A stretch of 64,000 bases of DNA from NCBI GenBank assembly GCA_965223985.1, contig OZ245030.1:186001-250000 (forward strand), in the 5' to 3' direction. This document shows, one piece after another, positions 1 through 10,031 of this stretch (the first letter of the stretch is position 1; every line of letters starts with the position of its first letter). This DNA comes from JAPPKS01 sp963667895 (GTDB lineage: Bacteria > Poribacteria > WGA-4E > PCPOR2b). A model generated the notes under the pieces. The model was not told the DNA's origin and searched no databases. It saw only the letters and a program-made list of their open reading frames with translations. The translations under genes were made by a program, and so were the position numbers.

Positions 1-1
1 T

Positions 2-559
2 TTACCAGTGCGTATTCAACTCATCCAATTTATTCAACACAACTTAAAACTGGAAATGGCAGGCGCGGCGGAATCTAAGGAAGGGTTCATTACAAATGAA
101 GTCGCCGCCGTGATAGACAAGGCGAAGGGCGGGTTTCTTAGGCTTGGTGCCAAAAAGCAGACAGTGCGAGTTCAGTTGAAACCGGATAGTGTGCTTCGAC
201 TAAAGCTTTGGGAATTGCTCCATCGGCGTGAAGATGAACAGAACACGCTTGAAGGCGAGATTGAAGAACGCATTGATTTTGATGAACAACTGATTGCACT
301 TACCGCCTACGTCGCGGCAGTTCAAAAGCATATAGAGAAGTTAAAGGGATGGTTTGCAAAAATCCCTTCGACCTACCAGCCGGGGAAGTATATTGTTGAA
401 ATGAACTTAAAAGGCGAAATGGGTAAAGTTGTCGAGTTGATTCAATTGATTGAAGCGTCGTCAAGATGGTTATTCGTCAGAAATCTCAGAATTTCCATCG
501 CGGATAGGAAGAAAACGATGCTCAGCGCCGATTTATCTATGATTGCAAAGGTGCTTTGA
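2..559 (+). CDS. PilO/GspM-like secretion assembly protein, 5' truncated by window edge
   Basis: The frame is open to the first base of the window, so the gene probably begins upstream; the GTG at 8 is only the first internal start-like codon. The visible 183 residues have a charged helical stretch (about 60-115) followed by an alpha/beta segment (about 120-183) with a pattern like the periplasmic domain of PilO/GspM: 'PGKYIVEMNLKGEM', then a helix, then a closing strand. Its stop lies 5 bases before the ATG of a GspC/PilP-like gene, and a secretin follows, which fits the inner-membrane platform of a type II secretion or type IV pilus system. The family assignment rests on pattern and context, not on a catalytic motif. 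Confidence 0.5.
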   Translation, partial: LPVRIQLIQFIQHNLKLEMAGAAESKEGFITNEVAAVIDKAKGGFLRLGAKKQTVRVQLKPDSVLRLKLWELLHRREDEQNTLEGEIEERIDFDEQLIALTAYVAAVQKHIEKLKGWFAKIPSTYQPGKYIVEMNLKGEMGKVVELIQLIEASSRWLFVRNLRISIADRKKTMLSADLSMIAKVL

Positions 560-564
560 CTGCG

Positions 565-1398
565 ATGAACAGACACTTGTTGTTTTATATAACCATTGCA
601 TTATTCTCCATTAGAATTTTGCCGGTAAGCGGTGATATGGACATACCCCCTTTAGCAATGGAGGTACTTGAAAAAAAAGGCATTACAATCGCCGATTTGC
701 AGAACGATCCGGAACTTCGCAAAAAATGGTTAAGGAAATTCCGGGATATGGGGGGGGAAAAGGAAAACGATAAAACATCAGGGAAGCATTCTCGTCCAGA
801 GGGCGTCGGAGTTGATTTGAACCCTGCCCCTCAATTCTATAAAGTTATCATTGACAACAACCTATTCCGTCCACTCGGATATCGCAGAGCAAAACCAGGA
901 CCGCCATTTGAACTGATTGCTACCGTTGTTGATCGCAACTGGGGTGGGAGCAAAGCGTTAATCCGAAGCAATGCAGATTGGCAGGTCTATTATGTTGGGG
1001 TTGGCGAAGAGTTCGCCGGCGCCAAAGTCGAAATGATTGAGCCGCTTAAAGTGAAGGTTTTCCATCATGGAAAATCACAGGAATTTCGAGCTTCAACAGG
1101 GGAATTTCTCGGCGGTGGGGGTGATGACAGAAAACCCTCGTCCCGGATGAGAAATGGCGAATCCGCCCCAAAATCAGGTCGCAGGGATTTCAATTTCGAA
1201 GGCATGGAGCGAAAGTTAAGAGATTTACCGCCTGAAGCGCGTAAGAAACTAATGCGTCAGATGATGAGAAAGCTGCGAGAAGCCTCTGAAGGCAAGCATC
1301 GAGAGGATCGTGACGATGGGAGTGCGGAAAAAAAGGATCGAGATGACAGCGAGGAGAAGGAAGATGACGAGCGCGGCGGTGAGAAGAGAGGGAAATAG
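565..1398 (+). CDS. GspC/PilP-like periplasmic linker protein with charged tail
   Basis: I chose the ATG at 565 because it opens a signal-peptide-like N-terminus (MNRHLLFYITIALF) and has an AAGGTG about 11 bases upstream; a TTG at 556 overlaps the preceding stop. Residues about 90-180 contain 'NNLFRPLGY' and 'VGEEFAGAKVEMI', a short beta-domain layout typical of the homology region of GspC/PilP proteins, which link the inner-membrane platform to the secretin. The last ~80 residues are extremely rich in K, R, E and D and low in complexity, which is unusual for the family. The gene sits directly between the PilO/GspM-like gene and the secretin. The role is inferred from that order; the tail is of unknown function. 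Confidence 0.55.
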   Translation: MNRHLLFYITIALFSIRILPVSGDMDIPPLAMEVLEKKGITIADLQNDPELRKKWLRKFRDMGGEKENDKTSGKHSRPEGVGVDLNPAPQFYKVIIDNNLFRPLGYRRAKPGPPFELIATVVDRNWGGSKALIRSNADWQVYYVGVGEEFAGAKVEMIEPLKVKVFHHGKSQEFRASTGEFLGGGGDDRKPSSRMRNGESAPKSGRRDFNFEGMERKLRDLPPEARKKLMRQMMRKLREASEGKHREDRDDGSAEKKDRDDSEEKEDDERGGEKRGK

Positions 1399-1612
1399 CA
1401 GTCACGATTGATAGTACTCGGGTAGGTCATAATCTGAATTTCATCACCTTTTCATTTACGTATCCGGAAAAAGATGAATGAGAGAGAGGCGAAAAAATCC
1501 ATTTCTCGTTATTCTTTATGTGCACATGGGGCGGCTATTCGGAAATCTCAAGTCATTGCGTACATTGAGTAGATATTTTGTTTCATGTCAAAATTTAGTC
1601 CGGGGGTATAGT

Positions 1613-4600
1613 ATGGGAGTATGTTCCAAGGCAACTGCCTTGCGGAGAATAGACATTTGCATTTTCTTGGCTTCAGTGATATTTGTTGCCGGAGTCACCG
1701 CCATCGTTGTAACGCCTGCTTTGGGCGAGGACGATGATCGGAAGGGGATGAAGGTCTCAGAACGGGATGAAGCCGGAAAAGCCGTCAGATTTGACTTCGA
1801 CTTCTCAGGTGGAGATTTGCAAAACTTAATTAAGTTCATCAGTGAAGAAGCAGATCTCACGATTGTAGCCGCCGAAAACGACATCAAAGATAAGAAGTTT
1901 GCACTCACGAATCTCAGAAATGTGACAATTGAGGAAACGCTTGAAGAAATCAAAACAGTTTTGTCGCAGTACAATCTGACAATGATTCGAACGAATAAGA
2001 CCTTACTAATCACCACATTCAATAAAGCGGTACAGATGAAGGTCCCGGTCAAGCGCGTGACCGCAGATCCCAATCTGATTGAGCCGACCGACGAAATTCA
2101 AACCTACATCATCCAGTTGAATAGTGCTACGGCATCGGAATTGGTAGATGGTATCAAGCCTCTTCTGAACAGCGCCGCCAACATTTTTGCGGACGCTAAC
2201 AGCAATTCGTTGATTATAACCGACCTTGCCTCCAATATTCGTAGGATTGTGACCATTTTGCAAGTCGCTGACGAAGATCCGGACGTACCGCTTAAGGTCG
2301 AAGTTGTTCCATTGACGAACGCAACAGCCAAATCCTTAGCACAAACCTTGAGCGAAGTGTTTCGTCAAGAGGAGCAAGTTACCAACATACTTAGGAAGAT
2401 GAGTTTTACCAGTGATCCGGATGAAATGCGCAAGATGATGGAGAAAGCCAAGGAAAGTGGAGCAGGTATTGACATGATTCGTGGGCGTATACAGATAGCC
2501 GCCGATGAAAGTTCAAATTCACTCATCATAAAGGCGTCGGAGTCTAACCTTGTTGTGCTCAGAGAGCTGATTCAGCAACTGGATACGGCGCCAAGCGTTC
2601 AAACAGAAATCCGAATCTTCCGTTTGAAATTCGCGATTGCCGCAGATGTCTCTGAGACGCTTGAAGAGATTATTACTGGTCGAAGCGCCGGGAGTCGTCC
2701 CGGTCGATACTCTCACAGATGGGAAAGACGCGCATGGGAGGACCGGCGCAGCCGTGTGCGCAGAGAGACCGCCGGGCAAGAACATCAAGGTATTATCGGG
2801 ACGGTGAATATCGCATCGAGCGATCATTTGAATGCTGTGATAATTGCTTCAGATCCACGTAACTTCCCAATTCTCGAAAAACTCGTCACGGAACTCGACC
2901 AGTCCGACCCCCAGGAGGAGATTCGACTCTACTTTATGAAATTTGCACAAGCCGAGACAATGGGACAAAATCTCCAAGATCTCTTTGAAGGCGGCAGCAT
3001 AGGGAGAGATCAAGATAGACCGTGGTGGGATCGACAAAGGCAACGTCAGATAGATACAACAGGGTTTGGTGTCCAAGGACCTGTCCATCTTGTGCCAGAT
3101 TCTCGATTGAATGCACTGATGGTTTCCACCGCGGAGCAAAATTTTGAAACGATCGAAGAACTCATCAAACGCCTTGATGTGAACATGCCAGACCAGGAAT
3201 GGGCGACACGTGTTTACCACTTGAAGTATGCGGACGCCGAGAACGTCGAAACGATTATCAATAACCTATATCGGGACAGCGGCTCAGCACGCGTGTGGTG
3301 GCTCCCCAGTCAGCCGAATCAAAATCGGAGCGCGCTTGCCGGAAATGTAACTGCTGAGGCTTACCCCACACTGAACGCGGTGTTCATCTCTACGGCGACA
3401 CAGCGAAACTTTGAGGTTATTTGGCAAGTTATTCAGGAGATTGACGTACCGACGCCGGAAGCACAAAAGGAGGTTACAAAGCCCATCCGCCTTGAATACG
3501 CTAATGCCGAACAGATAAAGGACGTGTTGAGCGAGGTCTGGGAAGATGAGGGGGATCGTGGCGGTTTCAGCTTCGGACGCTTCTTGTCACGCGGTGGACG
3601 TGGCGAACAGAAAGATATCAATTCGCTGCGCGGTAAAGTTACCGTGTTTGCGGATCCGGATACCAATACGCTGATTGTAACTACCGCTCAACGGTATCTG
3701 CCAGACGTTGAAGCCCTGATTCGCGGACTTGATTTCGTCCGCGGGCAGGTCTGGATCGACATTCAGATTCTTGAGGTAACGCTGGATGAATCCACGAAGC
3801 TCGGTCTTGAATTGACAGCACAAGAAAATAGACTCTTCGGCGAGGAGATACGCCCTGGCAATCCGCTGGTTGGAGGACTAGATACCAAATTCGCACTCGA
3901 TCAAGAAATCAGCGGCTTTTCGTACAGCATCGCGACAAAAGAATATATGGCGTTGCTTCACACACTAATGCGCGAGAACAAAGTCAGGACGTTATCGACC
4001 CCCTCACTGCTGACGCGGGATAACCAGCAAGCGACGTGGAGTCGTGGGCGAACGATACCGTATCTACAGAGCGTTGATACCAGGAGCCTTTTGGGTGATA
4101 CGGTCAATCAGCCCTTGTTTAACTACGATTTCATTAGCCCTCCTGTCGGCATTAACATCACGATTACACCACACATTGCGAAGTCTGAAGAGGGACCAGA
4201 TGGCAAACGCACCATCGGGCTGGAGATCGTGCAAATCCAAGCGAGTAACTTCATTGAGTTCACAGACTTCAACGCGCCAATCACGGAAGATAGCTCAATT
4301 AGCGCTTATGTTGACGTGGAAGACGGACAGAGAATTGTGGCTGGAGGCATGATTAAGCAAAAGCAACAGCAAATTGAAAGCAAAATGCCAATCCTGGGGG
4401 ACATTCCATTTTTGGGCAACTTATTCAGAAGGACAGAAACGGTGACTGAAAACTCTGAGATTGTTATTATTATAACGCCTCACATTATTGACATCAAGAA
4501 TCCGGACGATCTTCGCAGGTTAGAAGAGCAGGCAAACGAGTGGCGCTCCAACGACAGTAACACCCCAAATGAACAAGGTGAAGGCGGAGGAACTATAAAC

Positions 4601-4642
4601 CGAGACATCAGCGAAGAAGGGAAGGAGAAAATGGATAAGTAG
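1613..4642 (+). CDS. gspD: Type II secretion/type IV pilus secretin with six N1-type repeats
   Basis: This is the outer-membrane secretin of the operon. ATG 1613 is preferred: it has a G-rich ribosome site 7 bases upstream and begins a normal signal peptide. An upstream ATG at 1478 would add 45 basic residues. With this start, an N0/STN domain lies at about 59-130. Six successive secretin N1-like modules follow at about 163, 227, 328, 435, 529 and 620, each with a variable linker and then a 'LNALIVSA..NF..IE.LI..LD'-like half. The secretin barrel domain spans about 790-955, with 'VRTLSTPSLLTRDNQ', 'VEDGQRIVAGG' and 'ILGDIPFLGNLFR'. Typical GspD proteins have three N1-type domains, so this periplasmic channel should be unusually long. 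The C-terminal ~45 residues are charged and may be an S-domain. Confidence 0.9.
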   Translation: MGVCSKATALRRIDICIFLASVIFVAGVTAIVVTPALGEDDDRKGMKVSERDEAGKAVRFDFDFSGGDLQNLIKFISEEADLTIVAAENDIKDKKFALTNLRNVTIEETLEEIKTVLSQYNLTMIRTNKTLLITTFNKAVQMKVPVKRVTADPNLIEPTDEIQTYIIQLNSATASELVDGIKPLLNSAANIFADANSNSLIITDLASNIRRIVTILQVADEDPDVPLKVEVVPLTNATAKSLAQTLSEVFRQEEQVTNILRKMSFTSDPDEMRKMMEKAKESGAGIDMIRGRIQIAADESSNSLIIKASESNLVVLRELIQQLDTAPSVQTEIRIFRLKFAIAADVSETLEEIITGRSAGSRPGRYSHRWERRAWEDRRSRVRRETAGQEHQGIIGTVNIASSDHLNAVIIASDPRNFPILEKLVTELDQSDPQEEIRLYFMKFAQAETMGQNLQDLFEGGSIGRDQDRPWWDRQRQRQIDTTGFGVQGPVHLVPDSRLNALMVSTAEQNFETIEELIKRLDVNMPDQEWATRVYHLKYADAENVETIINNLYRDSGSARVWWLPSQPNQNRSALAGNVTAEAYPTLNAVFISTATQRNFEVIWQVIQEIDVPTPEAQKEVTKPIRLEYANAEQIKDVLSEVWEDEGDRGGFSFGRFLSRGGRGEQKDINSLRGKVTVFADPDTNTLIVTTAQRYLPDVEALIRGLDFVRGQVWIDIQILEVTLDESTKLGLELTAQENRLFGEEIRPGNPLVGGLDTKFALDQEISGFSYSIATKEYMALLHTLMRENKVRTLSTPSLLTRDNQQATWSRGRTIPYLQSVDTRSLLGDTVNQPLFNYDFISPPVGINITITPHIAKSEEGPDGKRTIGLEIVQIQASNFIEFTDFNAPITEDSSISAYVDVEDGQRIVAGGMIKQKQQQIESKMPILGDIPFLGNLFRRTETVTENSEIVIIITPHIIDIKNPDDLRRLEEQANEWRSNDSNTPNEQGEGGGTINRDISEEGKEKMDK

Positions 4643-4719
4643 CAGTGGTCCAGCCACGCTCCACATTTTACAGCTTAAGTTGTGTCGCATCTGCGTTGTC
4701 GGTAGTTTAGTAGACCTTG

Positions 4720-5976
4720 ATGGCGGCGGGCAATCCCACCGTAACCTGCCAAAATGATGAATACCAATGTGAGATCGTGAAAGGAAACACCGTCCTGCGT
4801 AAATATTGCGCGTACCTTCCTGCCCTCCTGATGGATTTCTGTTTTAGCGCGATTTTCACAAATACCGCTTTCTATTCAAGTTATCTCCATCTCTCTTCAA
4901 CCTTTTTAGGTACGCTCACCGCAATTAGCACTGGTATCTACGTTATTCTTGTTATTCCCCTCGGCCGGCTTTCCGATCGAATTGAACGAACGTACAATCT
5001 CGCCGTGGGGTGTCTGTCACTCGCAGTCCTTAGCTTTATACTTCCGTTCTGTTTTCGTAAGCTGCATCTAGCGGTTGTTTTTCCGTGCGTTGGCATTAGC
5101 CAAGCATTTTTTTGGCCCGCCTACGAAGCGTGGCTTGCTGAACGGGGAAGTGATGGGCACATGATTAAGCGGCTGATGCTCTTCAATCTGTTTTGGAGTA
5201 TCGGCATTACAGCCGGTCCAGTAACTTCGAGTTACCTCTATCAGGGTTCTAATCCGGTTATTCCCTTCTACCTTGCCGGCGGTTTCAGCTTGCTCAACTG
5301 GTCGATCGTTTTTTTCCATGCGAAGCTCCACAAAGACAACAAAAACGCGGCAACGCCCACTCCGAATCTAGAAAGCACGTGGGTGGCAACGCAGTCACCT
5401 CCCGCGTCGCAGCACGTTTATTTGCAGATTGCGCGGATTGCTAATTTTGGGTCATGGTTTTCCTTGGGCGTCTTGCGGCGCATTGCGCCAAAATTGACGC
5501 TAGAGATGGGTATCTCCGCAAGAATGTTCGGGAACTTGATGTTGACCCTGGGTGGCGTGCAAACGCTCACGTTTCTTTGGTTCGGCACAAAATACTCGAC
5601 GCGGTGGCATTACCGGTTACTTCCACTGGTCTGTGTGCAATTTCTAGCGGTGATGGGGTTTGCCGGGATGTGGTGTTTGACGCACGCCGTCCTTTGGGCG
5701 CTTGCCTTTGCAACGATGGCTGTATGCGCTGGTGTTACCTACTTTAGTAGCTTGTATTACAGTTTACATGGGGAGAAAAACAAGGGTGACAAAAGCGGGT
5801 GGCACGAAGCAATACTTGGGACTGGAATCTTGTTTGGGCCCTTTCTGGGTGGGGTACTTGCGGATTCGGCCTTGGGAATCAAGAGTCCTTATTTGCTTTG
5901 CGCAGGCGTAATCGCCATATGCATCTTCCTGGAAGGATTAAGTTGGGTGTGGGCAGGGGAGCACCGTAGCAAGTAG
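4720..5976 (+). CDS. Major facilitator superfamily transporter
   Basis: A 418-residue protein with about 12 hydrophobic segments and the MFS loop signature 'IPLGRLSDRIERTYN' between helices 2 and 3 (a variant of GxLaDrxGrr). A long polar loop near residues 205-230 divides the two six-helix halves. ATG 4720 is preferred over the adjacent TTG 4717. It lies 77 bases after the secretin on the same strand but has no obvious link to secretion. The substrate cannot be read from the sequence; a multidrug or sugar-type efflux role is only a guess. Confidence 0.8.
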   Translation: MAAGNPTVTCQNDEYQCEIVKGNTVLRKYCAYLPALLMDFCFSAIFTNTAFYSSYLHLSSTFLGTLTAISTGIYVILVIPLGRLSDRIERTYNLAVGCLSLAVLSFILPFCFRKLHLAVVFPCVGISQAFFWPAYEAWLAERGSDGHMIKRLMLFNLFWSIGITAGPVTSSYLYQGSNPVIPFYLAGGFSLLNWSIVFFHAKLHKDNKNAATPTPNLESTWVATQSPPASQHVYLQIARIANFGSWFSLGVLRRIAPKLTLEMGISARMFGNLMLTLGGVQTLTFLWFGTKYSTRWHYRLLPLVCVQFLAVMGFAGMWCLTHAVLWALAFATMAVCAGVTYFSSLYYSLHGEKNKGDKSGWHEAILGTGILFGPFLGGVLADSALGIKSPYLLCAGVIAICIFLEGLSWVWAGEHRSK

Positions 5977-6039
5977 GACTTCACCGCTTGGCGCATCAGT
6001 CCGACTTCCGGTCTCTCCTTTGTCCTGCCATATATTCCC

Positions 6040-8286
6040 TTACTCCGACTGCATCTTCTGCATCTCATCAATCTGTTGACGTGCATAAGCGACGATAACG
6101 CTCTCCGGATGACTATCAATTAGTGCAGAATACATCTCCATCGCTTTGCTAACGTCCTCTAGTTGCCAACGATAGATGTCGGCAATCTTTGCCTGTGCCT
6201 CCGGCGCACGTGCACTACCAGATGAAACAACCTGCTGATACACTTCAATTGCGTTTGTATACTCGCCTTGTTTCATATGAATGTCTCCGGTTAACAATTT
6301 CAATTCATCAATGATAAGCGCCTGTGGGTATAGATTGATGGTATCCGCACATTGCTTCAATGCTTGTTCCGTTTGTCCGCTCAGGAATGTATGTAATGCC
6401 TTGACGTAATGCTTTAGTGGTTCGAGACTAAAATCTGAATTGGACTGGATTAGGACGATTCGATCAAGTGCATCGTTGCTGACGGGATGGGAAGTGGTAA
6501 AATCCAACACACTATTGTACGCATTGACTGCATCCTCGAAATGTCCCTGAAAAAGATATGAATCGCCAATCAAACTTTGAGCTTCGGCTTTGAATACGCC
6601 ATGCGTCTCAGCAATTGGGCGCAGAATATTTTGAGCCACAATGTACTGTACCTGTAGGATTTGGCATTCTGCCATACGTAGTCGAACTTCTACCTGTTGG
6701 ATTGGTGTCAGTGGCTGATTGAGTAACGTTTCGTAGGTGCGCATTGCCGCCCCGACATCACGGATACCATGCAACCATACATGTCCTAAGAGGATCTGTG
6801 TGGTTGCATCCTTATGTCGCTGCGTCATCTGGGTCAAAACGACAAGCGCATCCTGCCAACGTCCCATCTCCTCGTAGAGCCGCACCAAATTCATCCGTGA
6901 ATTCCAGGCCAAAAGACTATCGGGAAAAAGCTCAATAATAGCTTGGTAATAGTCAAGGGCTTTTGGATGCTCTTGGCGTTCCAGTATCTGTGCGTAGTTC
7001 TCTAAGAATCGTCCGCGATCCGGAGGATAAAGCTGTCGCATTCGCGCAAAGTTTTCGAGCGCTAAATCAAAACGCCTCTGATGAAAGTGAATCTCGCCCA
7101 ATGCCAAAACTAGGTTCGGATTTTTAGGATTTTTCCGGAGATCCTCTTGTATATGAGCGACAATCTTCGCAAATAGACGTTCTCGTTGTTCTCCTTCATA
7201 GATTTCGGCGATGCTCTCAATTAGTGTGTCTCGTCCGCTATACCCAATATCGACTGCGTTCAATGCCCGTAGATAGGCGTTGATTGCATTGTCAATTTGC
7301 CCTTGAATTTTGTACACATCAGCAAGCTTCGTATAGAGTGAAACGCTTTTTGGGTCCAGATTTAGAGCCGTCTGATATGCTTGAACCGCCTCTTCGTACA
7401 TCTGATGAGAAGTATAAATCTCGCCGAGTTGTTGATATCGCTGGGATTGGTTCGGACCATTCTTGATGATTTTCGACCACTCGTGAATTGCTTGATTGTA
7501 CTCACCACGCTCTGCGTGTAACTCGCCGATTTTTCTTATGAGGCTAGTATCATTCGCATTTCGCTCAAGGGCTGCATGGTAAAGGCTTAACGCTTCTCGT
7601 TGTTTCCCCTGTTGTCTGTAGAGGTCAGCCAGCTGCTCCATCAGATCTGTGTCGTCAGGGTTTTGGCGGAGAAAATCCTGGAGCAGGTCATGTGCTTCGT
7701 CGTGTTGGTGTCGAGTGAGGTATAACCGAACGAGACTGTGCAGTGCACTGACATGGTAGACTGAATTTGGATAGTCCTTCAGAAAGTCGCGGAAATTCTG
7801 TATTGCCTTATCGTGCATGCCGCCTGAGTTTAAATTCTGGGCGATTAGGTAACGCGCTATTTCTGCTACGTGAGTTTTCGGGTATTTTTCTACAAGTTGC
7901 TTGCAACTGCGGATTGCCTCTCTGTATTGATACCGTTGAATATAGAGATTCCCAATTTGGTGAACCGCTTGGCTCGCATATGAACCGTTTGGATTGTCAT
8001 CAATAATAGCGCGAAAAGTTTTGGCGGCAAGGGCATCCTCACCAAGCTGTGCATAACAGCGCCCCATATTCATGCAGATTGCATCTCTCGTGTTCTGACG
8101 CAGTGATGTTTTCAAGAGGACCTGATACGACGTAATCGCCTCTGAATATTTCCGAGTGTAGAAGAGGTCGTGAGCAGATTGAACCGCCGCGACGTCTTCT
8201 TGGACATCTTGATTTTGAGCGGAGATTGTCAGCGGAATTAATACAGATAGGATAAATTGGGCGCAAATCAACACATTTCGAGTCAA
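6040..8286 (-). CDS. Exported tetratricopeptide-repeat protein
   Basis: The most likely start is the TTG at 8286: AAGGAG lies exactly 7 bases upstream, and the residues after it form a clean signal peptide (LTRNVLICAQFILSVL..ISAQ). The longer frame to 8382 lacks these features. The mature ~720 residues are almost entirely TPR units: A/Y/F at helix positions and 'P.' turns, repeated about every 34 residues from residue 35 to the end. A periplasmic scaffold acting on envelope complexes is likely, similar to YbgF/BamD-type or PEP-CTERM-associated TPR proteins. It precedes holB-tmk in reverse orientation order, separated by about 110 bases. Partners are unknown. Confidence 0.85.
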   Translation of the reverse strand: MTRNVLICAQFILSVLIPLTISAQNQDVQEDVAAVQSAHDLFYTRKYSEAITSYQVLLKTSLRQNTRDAICMNMGRCYAQLGEDALAAKTFRAIIDDNPNGSYASQAVHQIGNLYIQRYQYREAIRSCKQLVEKYPKTHVAEIARYLIAQNLNSGGMHDKAIQNFRDFLKDYPNSVYHVSALHSLVRLYLTRHQHDEAHDLLQDFLRQNPDDTDLMEQLADLYRQQGKQREALSLYHAALERNANDTSLIRKIGELHAERGEYNQAIHEWSKIIKNGPNQSQRYQQLGEIYTSHQMYEEAVQAYQTALNLDPKSVSLYTKLADVYKIQGQIDNAINAYLRALNAVDIGYSGRDTLIESIAEIYEGEQRERLFAKIVAHIQEDLRKNPKNPNLVLALGEIHFHQRRFDLALENFARMRQLYPPDRGRFLENYAQILERQEHPKALDYYQAIIELFPDSLLAWNSRMNLVRLYEEMGRWQDALVVLTQMTQRHKDATTQILLGHVWLHGIRDVGAAMRTYETLLNQPLTPIQQVEVRLRMAECQILQVQYIVAQNILRPIAETHGVFKAEAQSLIGDSYLFQGHFEDAVNAYNSVLDFTTSHPVSNDALDRIVLIQSNSDFSLEPLKHYVKALHTFLSGQTEQALKQCADTINLYPQALIIDELKLLTGDIHMKQGEYTNAIEVYQQVVSSGSARAPEAQAKIADIYRWQLEDVSKAMEMYSALIDSHPESVIVAYARQQIDEMQKMQSE

Positions 8287-8394
8287 CGAGTTTCTCCTTG
8301 AGTTGGTATCAATCCCCGCTTGTCGAATCAGAATGTACGACAACCTTGCTGAGATACCGCCGTTATGAAAATATCCCACCAAGAAAGCAATCTT

Positions 8395-9360
8395 TCATGT
8401 TCCACGCAGCAACTTCAAAACCATGACTTCTAAAGCCAACGTGGCGTTGACATTGCGTTTAAGCAGATCTTTGGTTTCAAAGATTGTTTTGATTGCTGTT
8501 TGTAATTTCATGCGTGAATAACGTGGCGTTAGTTGTTTGAGGCTTTCTGCATGATAGATATGAGTCAATGAATCAACCGGGGCACCCTGATGCAGCAGTA
8601 ACAAGTCTCGATACCAAGTTACTAGGCGGTCAAGCTCCTCCTGATTTTGACTCAACTTTTCAGCAATCCGGAAGGCTGCCAAACGATTGCTAGTTTCGAT
8701 TATCTCCGGGATTTTTTCTTGAGAGATGTCTTCAGCTCCTCGAAGTTGGGTCAACGCTTTGCCAACTGCGCCACTTGATTGCGTGGCGATCAAAAACGCT
8801 TTGCGTTCTTCAAGGTTGAATTGTTGAATCAGATATGCTGCAAGTTCAGGAATTGGAAGTGGATGGAAATCAATAATCTGACAACGGGATCGAATTGTTG
8901 GCAATAGCGAATCAAGGTTTGTGGTACTCAGCACCAATACCGATGCCGCTGGCGGTTCTTCGAGGGTTTTAAGTAAGCAGTTCGCTGCTTCCAAATTCAT
9001 GCACTCTACTGCAGTTAAGATATAGACTTTCCGCTTGCCTTCAAGCGGTTGATAAACAATCCATTTTTGCAATTCGCGAATCTGATCTATCTTCATCCAC
9101 GCGCCCGACGGGCGGATCATTTGCACATCCGGATGGTTCCCATTATCGATTTTTCGACAAGACAAACAAGTGTTACACGATCCTTTTTCCGATGCTGTGC
9201 AGTTGATTGATTTAGCAAAATAGAGGGCAACAGTCTCTTTTCCGATATTTGCTGGTCCTGTGAAAAGATATGCTCCCGCGACGCGATTCGATTCAATGGC
9301 ATGGCTTAACTGTTTGACAACCTGGTCGTGTCCAATGATAGATTGCTCCATAAGCGGCAT
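8395..9360 (-). CDS. holB: DNA polymerase III, delta-prime subunit
   Basis: A clamp-loader AAA+ subunit. Visible features in order: 'GHDQVVKQLSHAI' at the N-terminus, the P-loop-like 'GPANIGKET', a zinc module with four cysteines (C..C..C..C near 53-67, including 'CNTCLSCRK'), the Walker B/SRC region 'CLLKTLEEPP' and 'TIRSRCQ'. The P-loop ends in GKE rather than GKT/S, which fits a delta-prime subunit with weak or no ATPase. The length (321) is normal. It starts 17 bases after tmk, the usual tmk-holB pairing. ATG 9360 is used; ATG 9351 is an alternative. Confidence 0.93.
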   Translation of the reverse strand: MPLMEQSIIGHDQVVKQLSHAIESNRVAGAYLFTGPANIGKETVALYFAKSINCTASEKGSCNTCLSCRKIDNGNHPDVQMIRPSGAWMKIDQIRELQKWIVYQPLEGKRKVYILTAVECMNLEAANCLLKTLEEPPAASVLVLSTTNLDSLLPTIRSRCQIIDFHPLPIPELAAYLIQQFNLEERKAFLIATQSSGAVGKALTQLRGAEDISQEKIPEIIETSNRLAAFRIAEKLSQNQEELDRLVTWYRDLLLLHQGAPVDSLTHIYHAESLKQLTPRYSRMKLQTAIKTIFETKDLLKRNVNATLALEVMVLKLLRGT

Positions 9361-9377
9361 ATCCGTGGAACGTAATC

Positions 9378-10031
9378 TTACAGTTCACGTTCCATTCCCC
9401 TCGTTCGTAGTAGGTCATCCACATCTGACTTAATCAATTCATGTATACTATCCACGTTTGCCATGTCATCAATAATCCTAATGCGATCAGGTTCTTGGCT
9501 TGCGATAGCACGATAGGCTTCCCGGACACGATTGTGAGATTCGAAATCTTCTAGATCTAAGCGATTCATTGCACTCTGCCTTTGTCGCACACGTTGTAAG
9601 CCGATTTCTACCGGCAAATCTAAGACAAAAGTGCAATCGGGTGACAAGCCGTCTGTCGAAATCCGATTCAGATGACGAATCAGATCCAAATCCAATCCGC
9701 ACCGATAGCCTTGATAGACAACCGTTGAGTCCGAAAATCGATCGGAGATAACAATCTTCCCATCCTGCAGTGCGGGCAAGATAACCTCTGAGACATGTTG
9801 TGCTCGCGCAGCAGCAATCAGCAGCAACTCCGTCGTCGATACCATTTCATTGTGATTAGGATTCAGAAAGATATTGCGGATTTGCTCTGAGATGGGTGTC
9901 CCGCCCGGCTCACGTGTAACGCATACGGTATAGCCTGCTTCCGTGAGAACCGCCGACAAACGTTGAGTTTGTGTCGTTTTCCCTGAACCCTCCACACCCT
10001 CAAATGTGATAAGAAGTCCGTGTTGCGCCAC
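9378..10031 (-). CDS. tmk: Thymidylate kinase
   Basis: Phosphorylates dTMP to dTDP for DNA synthesis. The P-loop 'FEGVEGSGKTTQ' is at the N-terminus, followed by 'TREPGGTPISEQIR' (the DR/E-type nucleotide loop), 'ISDRFSDSTVVYQG' (the dTMP-binding DR motif) and a lid region 'RQRQSAMNRLDLE'. The length of 217 is typical. The start is GTG at 10031 with AAGGGA just upstream. It is transcribed with holB. About 290 bases upstream (10032-10319) hold no gene that I can see. Confidence 0.95.
   Translation of the reverse strand: MAQHGLLITFEGVEGSGKTTQTQRLSAVLTEAGYTVCVTREPGGTPISEQIRNIFLNPNHNEMVSTTELLLIAAARAQHVSEVILPALQDGKIVISDRFSDSTVVYQGYRCGLDLDLIRHLNRISTDGLSPDCTFVLDLPVEIGLQRVRQRQSAMNRLDLEDFESHNRVREAYRAIASQEPDRIRIIDDMANVDSIHELIKSDVDDLLRTRGMEREL

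Noticed and set aside
1190..1405. Minus-strand frame over the GspC-like gene and many similar overlapping frames
   Set aside because: They mirror real genes in another frame, have no ribosome sites and lack protein-like composition.
1478..1612. Longer start of the secretin at ATG 1478
   Set aside because: It adds 45 basic residues before a normal signal peptide; ATG 1613 has a better ribosome site.
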